The position numbers were made by a program, and so were the translations under genes. Source: Companilactobacillus paralimentarius DSM 13238 = JCM 10415 (GTDB lineage: Bacteria > Bacillota > Bacilli > Lactobacillales > Lactobacillaceae). From it: a stretch of 64,000 bases of DNA. Under the pieces are notes generated by a model. It was not told the origin of the DNA and did no database searches. It saw nothing but the letters and a program-made list of their open reading frames with translations. Position 1 is the first letter of the stretch. Every line of letters begins with the position of its first letter. The stretch spans positions 1 to 64,000 of the forward strand of contig NZ_AZES01000051.1 in assembly GCF_001434985.1 (NCBI RefSeq), written 5' to 3'. This document shows, piece by piece, positions 45,057-52,819 of the stretch.

Positions 45057-45746
45057 ATGCCTAAAACAAAGAAGAAACAAAGTTTGGCCGAGAAGATCAA
45101 CGTAATGCGTGCCAGTGTAATGGGCGCTAACGATGGAATTATTTCCGTTGCTGGTATCGTTATCGGTGTTGCTAGTGCACAAAGCAATAATCATGCTATT
45201 TTCCTATCTGGAATTGCCGGTATGCTAGCCGGAACTATTTCAATGGCAATGGGCGAATGGGTTTCTGTAAGTACCCAACGTGATACTGAGAAACGTGCTA
45301 TTGAAAAGGAATCTGCTCAATTAGATGGCCATTATGATGAAGAATTTAGTTATATTCGTGATAAATATCAATCTACGGGTATTTCAAAAGAATTGGCCAC
45401 TCAAGCCACAACGGAAATGTTGAGCGATGATCCTTTGGATGTAGCGGTTCGTGAAAGATACGGTTTCAATCCCAAGGAACAAACAAGTGCCATTGCGGCG
45501 GCATTGGCTTCGATGATTTCATTCCCAACGGGATCAATTTTACCCTTAGTATCAATTACGATGTTTCCCCAAAGTATTAAATTATTTGCAACTGTGATTG
45601 CTGTTATTATCGCCTTAATGATTACTGGATATGCTGCCGCAACTCTTGGTGGAGCTAAACGTAGCAAGGCTGTTATTAGAAATGTCGTTTCAGGATTGTT
45701 AACTATGTTTGTAACCTATGCGATTGGATCACTATTTGCACATTAG
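45057..45746 (+). CDS. VIT1/CCC1-family transporter
   Basis: The protein has a cytoplasmic start (KTKKKQSLAEKINVMRAS), then about five helices, with the VMGANDGIISVAGIVIGVASA signature and the acidic cytosolic ERYGFNPKE segment. VIT/CCC1 proteins move Fe2+ or Mn2+ across a membrane. I start it at 45057, after AAGGAG. A paralogue follows 15 bases later. Confidence 0.85.
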   Translation: MPKTKKKQSLAEKINVMRASVMGANDGIISVAGIVIGVASAQSNNHAIFLSGIAGMLAGTISMAMGEWVSVSTQRDTEKRAIEKESAQLDGHYDEEFSYIRDKYQSTGISKELATQATTEMLSDDPLDVAVRERYGFNPKEQTSAIAAALASMISFPTGSILPLVSITMFPQSIKLFATVIAVIIALMITGYAAATLGGAKRSKAVIRNVVSGLLTMFVTYAIGSLFAH

Positions 45747-45761
45747 TAAGGAGGAAGAAGA

Positions 45762-46463
45762 ATGAAAACTATGTCAGTTTCAAAACCAAAGAAGCAAAAG
45801 AAAACAATGGCGGAACGTTCGAATACCCTTCGTGCTGGTGTGTTAGGGTCCAATGATGGTATTTTGACCGTTGTCGGAGTACTGTTTTCAGTCGCCGTTG
45901 CTACAACTAATACATTTACAATTTTTATTGCTGGTTTGTCAGATCTGTTGGCATGTGCTTTTTCAATGGCTTCTGGGGAATATGCCTCAGTTAGCTCTCA
46001 AAAGGATACTGAAAGAGCTGCAATTGAAAAAGAACGTGAATTGATCAAAACCAATTATCAAGACGAATTAGATGTAGTAGCCAATTACTACGTAGAACGT
46101 GGCGTTAAAAAGAATACTGCTGACAGCATTGCCAAAGAATTAATGGAAAAAGATGCCCTAGGAACAGTAGTAAGAGTCAAGTATGATCTACAATTAGGAC
46201 ATTATATGAGCCCATGGGATGCTGCATTTTCATCACTAGTATCAGCAGCATCAGGTGGAATTTTCCCATTAGTAGCAATGACATTATTACCTGCAACAAT
46301 AAAGTGGCCAGGAACAATTTTAGCTGTAACATTATCAGTCGCTTTAACCGGATATTTAAGTGCAAAGTTAGGAGACGGATTAGTTAAGACTGCTATTATT
46401 AGAAATGTTATTGTAGGAATAATTACTATGGCAATACACTATTCAGTTGGATTAATGCTATAA
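45762..46463 (+). CDS. VIT1/CCC1-family transporter (second copy)
   Basis: The 233-residue paralogue has the same signature (GVLGSNDGILTVVGVLFSVAV) and the same five-helix plan. It starts with AAGGAGG 15 bases after the first copy. The two are only moderately alike, so they may have different metals or form a heteromer. The gene ends just before a short copy of the hairpin repeat. Confidence 0.85.
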   Translation: MKTMSVSKPKKQKKTMAERSNTLRAGVLGSNDGILTVVGVLFSVAVATTNTFTIFIAGLSDLLACAFSMASGEYASVSSQKDTERAAIEKERELIKTNYQDELDVVANYYVERGVKKNTADSIAKELMEKDALGTVVRVKYDLQLGHYMSPWDAAFSSLVSAASGGIFPLVAMTLLPATIKWPGTILAVTLSVALTGYLSAKLGDGLVKTAIIRNVIVGIITMAIHYSVGLML

Positions 46464-46468
46464 AACAA

Positions 46469-46533
46469 AGAGCGAAGCAAGGACGCCCAGCTCGTTTCCA
46501 CTATATTGCCAAGTACATTGGTTATTCCAAAAT
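46469..46533 (+). repeat. Dispersed hairpin repeat, copy D (short)
   Basis: AGAGCGAAGCAAGGACG (46469-46485) and CCAGCTCGTTTCCACTAT (46487-46504) keep only the two ends of the long repeat, including the GAGC/GCTC pair. Bases to 46533 keep the tail (TTGGTTATTCCAAAATA). It begins 5 bases after a VIT stop codon. Confidence 0.65.
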
Positions 46534-46537
46534 AGAA

Positions 46538-46590
46538 GAAAAAATAGGATGCACCCAATCAAAAGAAGAAAGGGTAGCATCCTATTATTT
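46538..46590. terminator. Bidirectional terminator, VIT / CsoR genes
   Basis: AATAGGATGC pairs with GCATCCTATT around a 24-base loop with T-rich ends on both strands. The CsoR stop lies in its base. Confidence 0.7.
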
Positions 46591-46854
46591 TGTCTTCAAC
46601 ATGAGATCTAAAGATTTTTGTAATTCAGCCAATTGTTTTTCGTCAGTACAATTGGAATTACGACGAATATTTTGTGCGATAACCAATTTCATAGCTTTAT
46701 CAACACTAGACTTAACAGCAGACAATTGCATAAGGACTTCATTACAAGCCTTACCTTCGTCCATCATCCTAAGTACAGCATCAAGTTGACCACGAGAACG
46801 TTTAAGACGACTAATAATCTTTTTACTAGCGACTTCTTCGGGCGTTTGTGTCAT
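46585..46854 (-). CDS. CsoR/DUF156-family repressor, non-canonical ligands
   Basis: The 89-residue all-helical protein has the DUF156 core ISRLKRSRGQLDAVLRMMDEGKACNEVLMQLSAVKSS. The first Cys (C37) is there, but the usual His and Cys at +25 and +29 are N62 and N66; the only other Cys is C69. Copper sensing is therefore doubtful; a thiol or persulfide sensor (CstR-like) is possible. It has a GGGAGG site and faces a thioredoxin gene across two CsoR-type operators. Confidence 0.82.
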   Translation of the reverse strand: MTQTPEEVASKKIISRLKRSRGQLDAVLRMMDEGKACNEVLMQLSAVKSSVDKAMKLVIAQNIRRNSNCTDEKQLAELQKSLDLMLKTK

Positions 46855-46889
46855 AAGTAACCTCCCAAATTGATTTCATGTTCCAATTA

Positions 46890-46983
46890 TACCTATGCGG
46901 GTACCGGGTAGCAAATAATTGCTTTATTTTTTCTACAATCATTGATAAAACAAAATAGTTGCCAAAAATTACCCTAGGGGGTA
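46890..46983. promoter_or_regulatory. Two CsoR-type operators between repressor and thioredoxin
   Basis: TACCTATGCGGGTA (46890-46903) and TACCCTAGGGGGTA (46970-46983) are G/C-tract palindromes of the kind bound by CsoR-family repressors. One lies before the repressor, the other within the promoter region of the thioredoxin. The pair suggests autoregulation and joint control. Confidence 0.6.
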
Positions 46984-47019
46984 TATTATTTTACATAGAT
47001 ATGAGAAGGAGATTGAATG

Positions 47020-47343
47020 ATGGCTAATATTACAGAATTATCAGATAAGACATTCAATGACGAGACAAGCAAAGGCCTAGTCATTACAGATTTTAATGCA
47101 GACTGGTGTCCTCCATGTAAAATGATGAACCCAATTCTTGAAAAGTTATCATCAACAGATGAGTTAGGCGACAAGATTAAATTTACATCAATGAATGTAG
47201 ATCATAATCCAGACACACCAAATAACTTTGGAATTCAAGGAATCCCTACATTTATCATCAAGAAAGATGGTAACATAGTAGGACGCATGGTTGGATATCA
47301 ACCAGAGGAGAAGTTCCGATTAGAGTTAGAGAAATATATGTAG
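47020..47343 (+). CDS. trxA: Thioredoxin with CPPC active site
   Basis: The protein has the thioredoxin fold with DFNADWCPPC (C30, C33 counted from the ATG at 47020), the cis-proline region GIQGIPTFII and the MVGYQPEEKFRLELEKY end. CPPC replaces the usual CGPC, which may shift redox potential or partner choice. A double ATG is present; the AAGGAG spacing favours 47020 (47017 also possible). The stop codon is the TAG that opens a hairpin repeat. Confidence 0.92.
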   Translation: MANITELSDKTFNDETSKGLVITDFNADWCPPCKMMNPILEKLSSTDELGDKIKFTSMNVDHNPDTPNNFGIQGIPTFIIKKDGNIVGRMVGYQPEEKFRLELEKYM

Positions 47344-47448
47344 AGAGCGGAGCAAAGGCGTTCAGCTCCTGAGGACTGAGATAGTTGGTCTTGCACAGGA
47401 ATCTGATTTGCATAGCTCGTTTGCACTATACATGGTTATTTAAAATAG
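47341..47448 (+). repeat. Dispersed hairpin repeat, copy C (medium)
   Basis: It starts at the thioredoxin stop codon (TAGAGAGCGGAGCAAAGG), keeps the distal CATAGCTCGTTTGCACTATAC and tail ATGGTTATTTAAAATAG, but its middle differs from copies A and B. The rest of the gap to 47712 is AT-rich with no gene that I can support. Confidence 0.6.
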
Positions 47449-47649
47449 AACTAATTGACTCCAGAATAAAAAGTTTCTCCAAAGAAATTGTTAAACCAAT
47501 AAATATAAAGACTACTTAAATATAAATATAAGAAATACACTAAAATTAGACGAATATAAGTAATAAATTATGGGCAAATCAGTAGGCGGGTTTGTCTATT
47601 TTTTTGTCCTAAAAAGGTACTATTGGTACGTAAATAAATAGAAAATTTT

Positions 47650-47682
47650 CTTGTAATCGATTACAAGTGCTGGTGCTATAAT
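47650..47682 (+). promoter_or_regulatory. 18-bp palindrome and extended -10
   Basis: CTTGTAATCGATTACAAG (47650-47667) is a perfect palindrome with a central CG, matching a cre site or other LacI-family operator. TGCTATAAT follows at 47674-47682 as an extended -10 box, 30 bases before the gene at 47713. Confidence 0.6.
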
Positions 47683-47712
47683 GATCCTGAAAAATATATA
47701 GAGGCGATTATT

Positions 47713-48270
47713 ATGATGCAATTTGGAAAAAAAGTAAATTTCAGACCATTATTAATTAGTTTGTTTGTTGGCTTTATACCTGGAAATGTTGCTTATGTGT
47801 TCTTTCAAAATGGCTGGGTAGGTCTCTTTGTTGGGCTTTGTTTCTTTAGTATTATATTTTTTGCTCACTATTATCCTGAGCTACCCGAATTGTTCAGTTA
47901 CTGGCAATTCGATGGGGAAACTCTTAAATACAATAATATGGCTAGTCCTAAAAAGAGATTAGTTATGATGTTTTTTCCAAGCTTTGCCAAAATGGATACC
48001 GTCAAGAAATCTCAAATAAAGTTGGTTAAATTAATGGGGGATGTTAAAAATCAAACAGAACTTCCTTCAATGGTTCCATTTTCTAATGCTTATAGTATTT
48101 TCTATTCACGTTTATCAATGATGAAGAATCCTGTAGGCATCGAGATTACAACTACTGATGATAAAAAGATCTATTTGAACGCCGCCAGGGATTATGCTTA
48201 TGATAAGGAAAAAATAGTTAAGGAAATTAATAGTTTTATGGGTGATTTTTCAAGTTTAAAGAGTGTATGA
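47713..48270 (+). CDS. Unrecognised membrane protein
   Basis: I do not recognise this 185-residue protein. It has two predicted helices near the N-terminus (about 12-32 and 36-53), then a cytoplasmic or surface domain rich in beta strands (VGIEITTTDDKKIYLNAARD). The layout resembles membrane proteins with a PH-like domain. ATG at 47713 or 47716. It sits alone behind a palindromic operator. Confidence 0.6.
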   Translation: MMQFGKKVNFRPLLISLFVGFIPGNVAYVFFQNGWVGLFVGLCFFSIIFFAHYYPELPELFSYWQFDGETLKYNNMASPKKRLVMMFFPSFAKMDTVKKSQIKLVKLMGDVKNQTELPSMVPFSNAYSIFYSRLSMMKNPVGIEITTTDDKKIYLNAARDYAYDKEKIVKEINSFMGDFSSLKSV

Positions 48271-48395
48271 GAAGATAGTTTGATTTGCTCAAATCATTAC
48301 GAATACTTTGAATTTGACCGTCTTTCATCAGTAAAACGTGGTATATTGTCATATAGAAAAACGGTTACATAGTTTATTCAAAGGGATGATGAATA

Positions 48396-48665
48396 ATGGA
48401 TGATGTACCAAAGACGGTTGGACAAATAAGTTGGTTCGAGGGGGAAATTATTACCATTGATTTTGGTCGATCAGTTCAATTCGATCCAAAACAATATTCG
48501 GAACTAACTGACTTGGGGCGTTGGATAGATGCTGATGATCTATCGAAATTTTATTTAGTTAAAAAGGCTGAGGCAATCTTTCCAGATGATACCATTAATC
48601 AAGTTTTAGGTAGATTGAACTTGAATGGTTATGAATTGATTCATAGCAATGCCACATACGCATAG
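48396..48665 (+). CDS. Unrecognised small protein
   Basis: This 89-residue protein has no signal, helix or motif that I can name; it is acidic and probably soluble (VGQISWFEGEIITIDFGRSVQF, GRWIDADDLSKFYLVKKAEA). AAAGGGATG precedes the ATG, so it is probably real. It converges on the isochorismatase-like gene, with a shared terminator. Confidence 0.6.
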   Translation: MDDVPKTVGQISWFEGEIITIDFGRSVQFDPKQYSELTDLGRWIDADDLSKFYLVKKAEAIFPDDTINQVLGRLNLNGYELIHSNATYA

Positions 48666-48689
48666 GCGAAGCGCCTTCAAGTATTAAGG

Positions 48690-48733
48690 AAAATAAGAGC
48701 AGGTAATCACACTTGATTACCTGCTCTTATTTG
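48690..48733. terminator. Bidirectional terminator
   Basis: AATAAGAGCAGGTAATC pairs perfectly with GATTACCTGCTCTTATT around 6 bases. It serves both convergent genes. Confidence 0.88.
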
Positions 48734-49222
48734 TTATTGGAAAGTTACATATCTTTGATCCCAAATATTTTCGAAAAATGAAATTGTGTCTTCGGCAATC
48801 ATATAATTGTTGTCAAAAGTGGTTGTCATATCATGTTCCATGATGATTTTGTATCCCAATCCATGTGCCATGATAATTGTGGCATTACAACAATATTCCG
48901 TTTGGGCACCACAGACTTCAATTGTTTTGATGCCATTATCTTTAAGAACTTTCTCTAAATCAGTTTTGTAAAAGGCGTTGGGGTGGGTTTTCTCGACAAT
49001 TTTGTCGTTATCTTTTCGATCCAGTTTGTCAGATAAATTCCACAGATCACTGTCACGCTCTAGGTCCTGATCATGATGCTGAATAAAAATAATAGGTAAA
49101 TTGGCTTGTCGATATTCCTTGATGCGTTGATTGATATTATTGATTAAATCATTGAAATTGTAACTGTATTGGAGAGCTTTCTGCATATCTATAACTAAAA
49201 GTGCTTCCGCCAATTTTGGCAT
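48734..49222 (-). CDS. Isochorismatase-like cysteine hydrolase
   Basis: The 162-residue protein has the triad of the family: D12 in VIDMQ, K78 in VEKTHPNAF and a catalytic Cys in GAQTEYCC (C111). The cis-peptide motif and Rossmann-like plan match. It could be a nicotinamidase-like or other amide hydrolase. It starts with AGGGGAAG. No partner gene is adjacent. Confidence 0.85.
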   Translation of the reverse strand: MPKLAEALLVIDMQKALQYSYNFNDLINNINQRIKEYRQANLPIIFIQHHDQDLERDSDLWNLSDKLDRKDNDKIVEKTHPNAFYKTDLEKVLKDNGIKTIEVCGAQTEYCCNATIIMAHGLGYKIIMEHDMTTTFDNNYMIAEDTISFFENIWDQRYVTFQ

Positions 49223-49375
49223 AAGACCACTTCCCCTAAAGTTTTTTATAACTTGAGACTAACATTAACGCAATCGATATGAAAGCGATATCCGTTGCTT
49301 TTCATCGCATTAAAAAATTGGCGGCTGTGATTAATTCGTTTTATAATGAGGAATAATAAATTTTAAGGTAAAAAA

Positions 49376-50398
49376 ATGAAAAAATTAAAAATAGTTTCTA
49401 TTATTATAGGTGTAATTCTTGTTATCGTTCTAGCAATAGGGGGAGTCTTTACCTATCGAACTCAGCAGGCGTTGAAATCCTTGGATACAAACAAAAATAG
49501 TGTTTCTAAGAAAATCAGTCAGGGTAAACCTTTTTCTATCTTACTTTTGGGGGCCGATACAGGTGCTGATGGTCGTGTTGGTCGTGGTAACTCGGATACA
49601 ATGATGTTATTGACTTTGAATCCAAAGAAAAAGAATACCGTTGCCTATTCGATTCCACGTGATGCTTTGGCTGAAATGGTCGGTGATAAGCAAAAAAATG
49701 TTCAGAAAATAAATGCAGCATACAATATTGGTCTCTCCGATATGGCTAAAAATACAGTTGGTAGTTTATTGGGTGTGCCAGTTGATTATCATGTTGCAAT
49801 CAACATGGATGCATTAAAGAAGACAGTCGATTTTGTTGGTGGTGTAACCGTCAAAAGTGATTTGAAAGTTTCCTTTGATGGCGTAACGATTCCTAAAGGG
49901 ACACATCATTTGAATGGGAAGCAAGCATTAACTTATGCTCGGATGCGTTATCAAGACCCACGTGGTGACTATGGCCGTCAAGTTAGACAGCAACAAGTTT
50001 TAAAAGCCGTCGTTGATAAGTTAGAATCACCAAAATATTTAGTGAAAATTCCAGATTTAATTACGGATTTAGGAAAAGATATAAGTACAGATTTAACTTC
50101 AAAAGAAATTGATGAGATTATTTTGAAGTATCATAGTAGTGCTGACAATATGGATTTTAATCAGATTCAGGGCAAAACGGCTTGGATCAATCAAAGCTCT
50201 TATCAAATCTTACCAACTTCAACTATGCAAAATGCTTCTAATAATTTAAGAGACAATTTAGGTTTGGAGCCTCAAACTTTGAGTAATACTGAAACGAAAC
50301 TGAATGCTAAAAACAAAAAATTCTTCGCGAACGAAGATGATATTGACTATGATACATTCGGCTTGGATACAACGCATTATACTGATAGTACATATTAG
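49376..50398 (+). CDS. LytR-CpsA-Psr (LCP) family protein
   Basis: The 340-residue protein has a signal-anchor helix (about 5-28) and an LCP domain: LLLGADTGADGRVGRGNSDTM with acidic ligands, the YSIPRDAL motif, and KINAAYNIG. LCP enzymes attach wall teichoic acid or polysaccharide to peptidoglycan. The GKQALTYARMRY segment with its Arg residues is typical of the pyrophosphate site. It is monocistronic. Confidence 0.9.
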   Translation: MKKLKIVSIIIGVILVIVLAIGGVFTYRTQQALKSLDTNKNSVSKKISQGKPFSILLLGADTGADGRVGRGNSDTMMLLTLNPKKKNTVAYSIPRDALAEMVGDKQKNVQKINAAYNIGLSDMAKNTVGSLLGVPVDYHVAINMDALKKTVDFVGGVTVKSDLKVSFDGVTIPKGTHHLNGKQALTYARMRYQDPRGDYGRQVRQQQVLKAVVDKLESPKYLVKIPDLITDLGKDISTDLTSKEIDEIILKYHSSADNMDFNQIQGKTAWINQSSYQILPTSTMQNASNNLRDNLGLEPQTLSNTETKLNAKNKKFFANEDDIDYDTFGLDTTHYTDSTY

Positions 50399-50419
50399 AA
50401 AATTAAAAATTAAATAAAA

Positions 50420-50501
50420 AACAACGACATCTATTCAGAATATAATCTTCTGCGTATTAATACGGGAAGAACAAATTCTTATAATAGATGTCGTTTTTTT
50501 A
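50420..50501. terminator. Terminator after LCP gene
   Basis: AACGACATCTATT pairs with AATAGATGTCGTT around a long structured loop and ends in seven T. It lies between two convergent genes. Confidence 0.8.
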
Positions 50502-50515
50502 ATATTAAGAAATAT

Positions 50516-51241
50516 TTATAACGTTATATCGGCGGTGATTGAGCTGGTTTTATATGGGAAACGTGATTCGGAAATTTCAAATGGTTGACCATCGTCAAGA
50601 TAGCTTAACTGACGAATTACCAAAACAGGCTGTTCGATTTTAGTAGCAATACCAGTTTCAACATCTTCTTGAGAAGCAGCTCCGGCACTAATGATTCTAT
50701 GGCTACCTTCAATACTTAATCCATCTTTTTGGAGATGAGCATAAATGGAACCTTCTAGAACCTTTTCCGTCAAAGTGGTAATAGAAGTAGGCATAACAGT
50801 GTGTTCATATGCGAATACTTCTCCATTAACAAACCGTACACGACGAATGACATAAACTGGTTCGGTTGGTGCAATGATTAGTTGGTTAGCTTCCTTAGCA
50901 GTAGGGATACGAGCCGATAGTTCCAAAACCTTACTAGTAACTTTTTTACCTTGATTAGTTAAGGTAGCACCAAACGGTTTATCAATAGGGGAAACTTTAC
51001 CGAATTTACTAGAATTGATTTCGGGACTGTAATCCTTTCGGACAAAAGTTCCGGAACCTCTTTTTGAATAAACCATACCTTCAACGATTAAAAGCTGTAG
51101 AGCCTTGTGGACCGTTATTCTTGTTGTGTTGTAATCTGTTGCAATTTGATTTTGGTCGGGCATCAATTCTCCAGGTGCGTATTTACCGGAATTGATCTCT
51201 TTTCTTAAACCGTCAGCAACTTCCTTATATTTGTACGCCAT
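50516..51241 (-). CDS. GntR-family regulator with UTRA domain
   Basis: The 241-residue regulator has an N-terminal wHTH (TRITVHKALQLLIVEGMVYSKRG) and a UTRA domain (about 85-235). It is divergent from a GH1-EIIC operon, as is its counterpart at 28514-29239. The operator region between has a GTATATAC-centred palindrome of the type bound by TreR/BglR-like regulators. AGGAG site. Confidence 0.88.
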   Translation of the reverse strand: MAYKYKEVADGLRKEINSGKYAPGELMPDQNQIATDYNTTRITVHKALQLLIVEGMVYSKRGSGTFVRKDYSPEINSSKFGKVSPIDKPFGATLTNQGKKVTSKVLELSARIPTAKEANQLIIAPTEPVYVIRRVRFVNGEVFAYEHTVMPTSITTLTEKVLEGSIYAHLQKDGLSIEGSHRIISAGAASQEDVETGIATKIEQPVLVIRQLSYLDDGQPFEISESRFPYKTSSITADITL

Positions 51242-51307
51242 GATATCTTCTCCTAAAACTCACTCTTCACCCTAAGTTTATCATTAAAATAAAAGTTTTT
51301 CGCTTTA

Positions 51308-51380
51308 TTTTAAAAGTATATACTTTTAAAAAATAAAGTGTTTACATTGAAAAAAATATTGTATACTGTAAACGTATTCA
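51308..51380 (+). promoter_or_regulatory. GntR operator, promoter and cre site of GH1-EIIC operon
   Basis: A perfect 24-bp palindrome centred on AAAAGTATATACTTTT (51312-51327, extended by four bases each side) lies upstream. A promoter TTTACA (51341), 15-base spacer and TATACT (51362) follow. A GTATAC half-site sits on the -10. TGTAAACGTATTCA (51367-51380) fits the cre consensus. Confidence 0.65.
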
Positions 51381-51400
51381 AAAAACTTGGGGTGAAAAAA

Positions 51401-52783
51401 ATGACAAATAAATTACCGGAAAATTTCTTCTGGGGTAATTCAACTTCAAGTATGCAAACTGAGGGTGCTTGGAATGTCGGTGGTAAAGGTAAATCCGTTT
51501 ATGATGTGAGACCAGCTACAGAGAATTCTTCTGATTGGCACGATGCTATTGATGAGTATCATCGTTACAATGAGGATTTTGATTTGATGGCCAAGCAAGG
51601 AATGAATTGCTACCGTTTCCAAATTTCTTGGAGCCGTGTAAATCCTACTGGCGATGGTGATTTCAATGAAGAGGGCATTGAATTCTATAATGAGTTGATT
51701 GATGCTTTGTTAGCCAAGAATATTACACCGATGATTTGTTTGTATCATTTCGATATGCCATTGAATTTGGCCGAGAAATATAATGGATTTTTGTCACGTC
51801 ATGTGGTGGATGCATTTGTTCGTTATAGTACTGAAATGGTTAAACGTTTTGGTGATCGTGTGAAATATTGGATTACATTTAATGAACAAAATCTTTATTC
51901 AATGAGTGAAGCTTTCAGAATTGCTGGCTATTTAAAGGGCGATGAGACTGATGATGAGTTGTATCAAATCAGTCATCACGTTATGTTGGCTCATGCAGGT
52001 GTTGCTAATTACATTCATGAGAATACGGATTGTCAAATTGGTGGGATGTTGGCATACAGTGAGGTCTATCCAGCATCACCAAATCCTAAAGGTATTTTGT
52101 ACGCTCGTCAAATCAATGAGTTTCTTAATCGTAATTTGTTGGACGTATTCGTTTATGGACGTTATTCAAATGAAGTTTTGACCTTTGTCAAAAATCACCA
52201 CATTAATATGGATTATCAACCAGATGATGATAAAGTTTTAATCAAAGTAACATCCGATTTCATTGCTTTCAGTTATTATCGTAGCGATACGATCAGTTCT
52301 GAAATGGTTCCTGAAGGAACTATTCCAAATTATTACCTTGATAAAGGAGTCAAGAAGAATCCTTTCTTAGAGACATCAGAATTTGGTTGGCAAATTGATC
52401 CATTAGGTTTCAGAGATATTTTGACAAAAGTCTACAACGAATATGGTGTACCAATGTTCCCAATTGAAAATGGAATCGGTGTTCGTGAAGAATTCGATGG
52501 CAGCGAAATTGAGGATGACTATCGAATTAAATATCACCGTGACCATATTCAAGCTATGGAAGATGCAATTTTTGAGGACGGCGTTGAAGTTCTAGGCTAC
52601 TTGGGGTGGGGGTTAATTGATATCCCTAGTTCAAGTGGAAATATGGACAAGCGTTACGGAACGGTTTACGTCAACCGTACGAACCATGATCTCAAGGATA
52701 TGAAACGTGTGCCAAAGAAGAGTTATTGGTGGTTGAAGCACGTTATCAAAACTAATGGAGGTGATTTAGCAGATTTGAAGTAA
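51401..52783 (+). CDS. GH1 6-phospho-beta-glucosidase
   Basis: The 460-residue enzyme has the acid/base E162 in ITFNEQN and the nucleophile in FPIENG near 359. It is very like the GH1 at 26999-28369 (shared FLWGN/FFWGN opening and SWSRVNPTGDGDFNEEGI segment). I start it at 51401, where GGGGTGA precedes the ATG; an in-frame ATG at 51338 is upstream of the promoter. It is followed by an EIIC gene, so it hydrolyses the phosphorylated sugar. Confidence 0.92.
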   Translation: MTNKLPENFFWGNSTSSMQTEGAWNVGGKGKSVYDVRPATENSSDWHDAIDEYHRYNEDFDLMAKQGMNCYRFQISWSRVNPTGDGDFNEEGIEFYNELIDALLAKNITPMICLYHFDMPLNLAEKYNGFLSRHVVDAFVRYSTEMVKRFGDRVKYWITFNEQNLYSMSEAFRIAGYLKGDETDDELYQISHHVMLAHAGVANYIHENTDCQIGGMLAYSEVYPASPNPKGILYARQINEFLNRNLLDVFVYGRYSNEVLTFVKNHHINMDYQPDDDKVLIKVTSDFIAFSYYRSDTISSEMVPEGTIPNYYLDKGVKKNPFLETSEFGWQIDPLGFRDILTKVYNEYGVPMFPIENGIGVREEFDGSEIEDDYRIKYHRDHIQAMEDAIFEDGVEVLGYLGWGLIDIPSSSGNMDKRYGTVYVNRTNHDLKDMKRVPKKSYWWLKHVIKTNGGDLADLK

Positions 52784-52819
52784 TTAACTGATTTAAAAAA
52801 CTTTTTCGGGAGCGAAAGT

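Noticed and set aside
48661-48676. GGCGAAGCGCC after the gene ending at 48665, first thought to be another short repeat copy
   Set aside because: It lacks the CAGCTCGTTTCCACTAT end and the TAGAGAGC start, so it is not part of the family.
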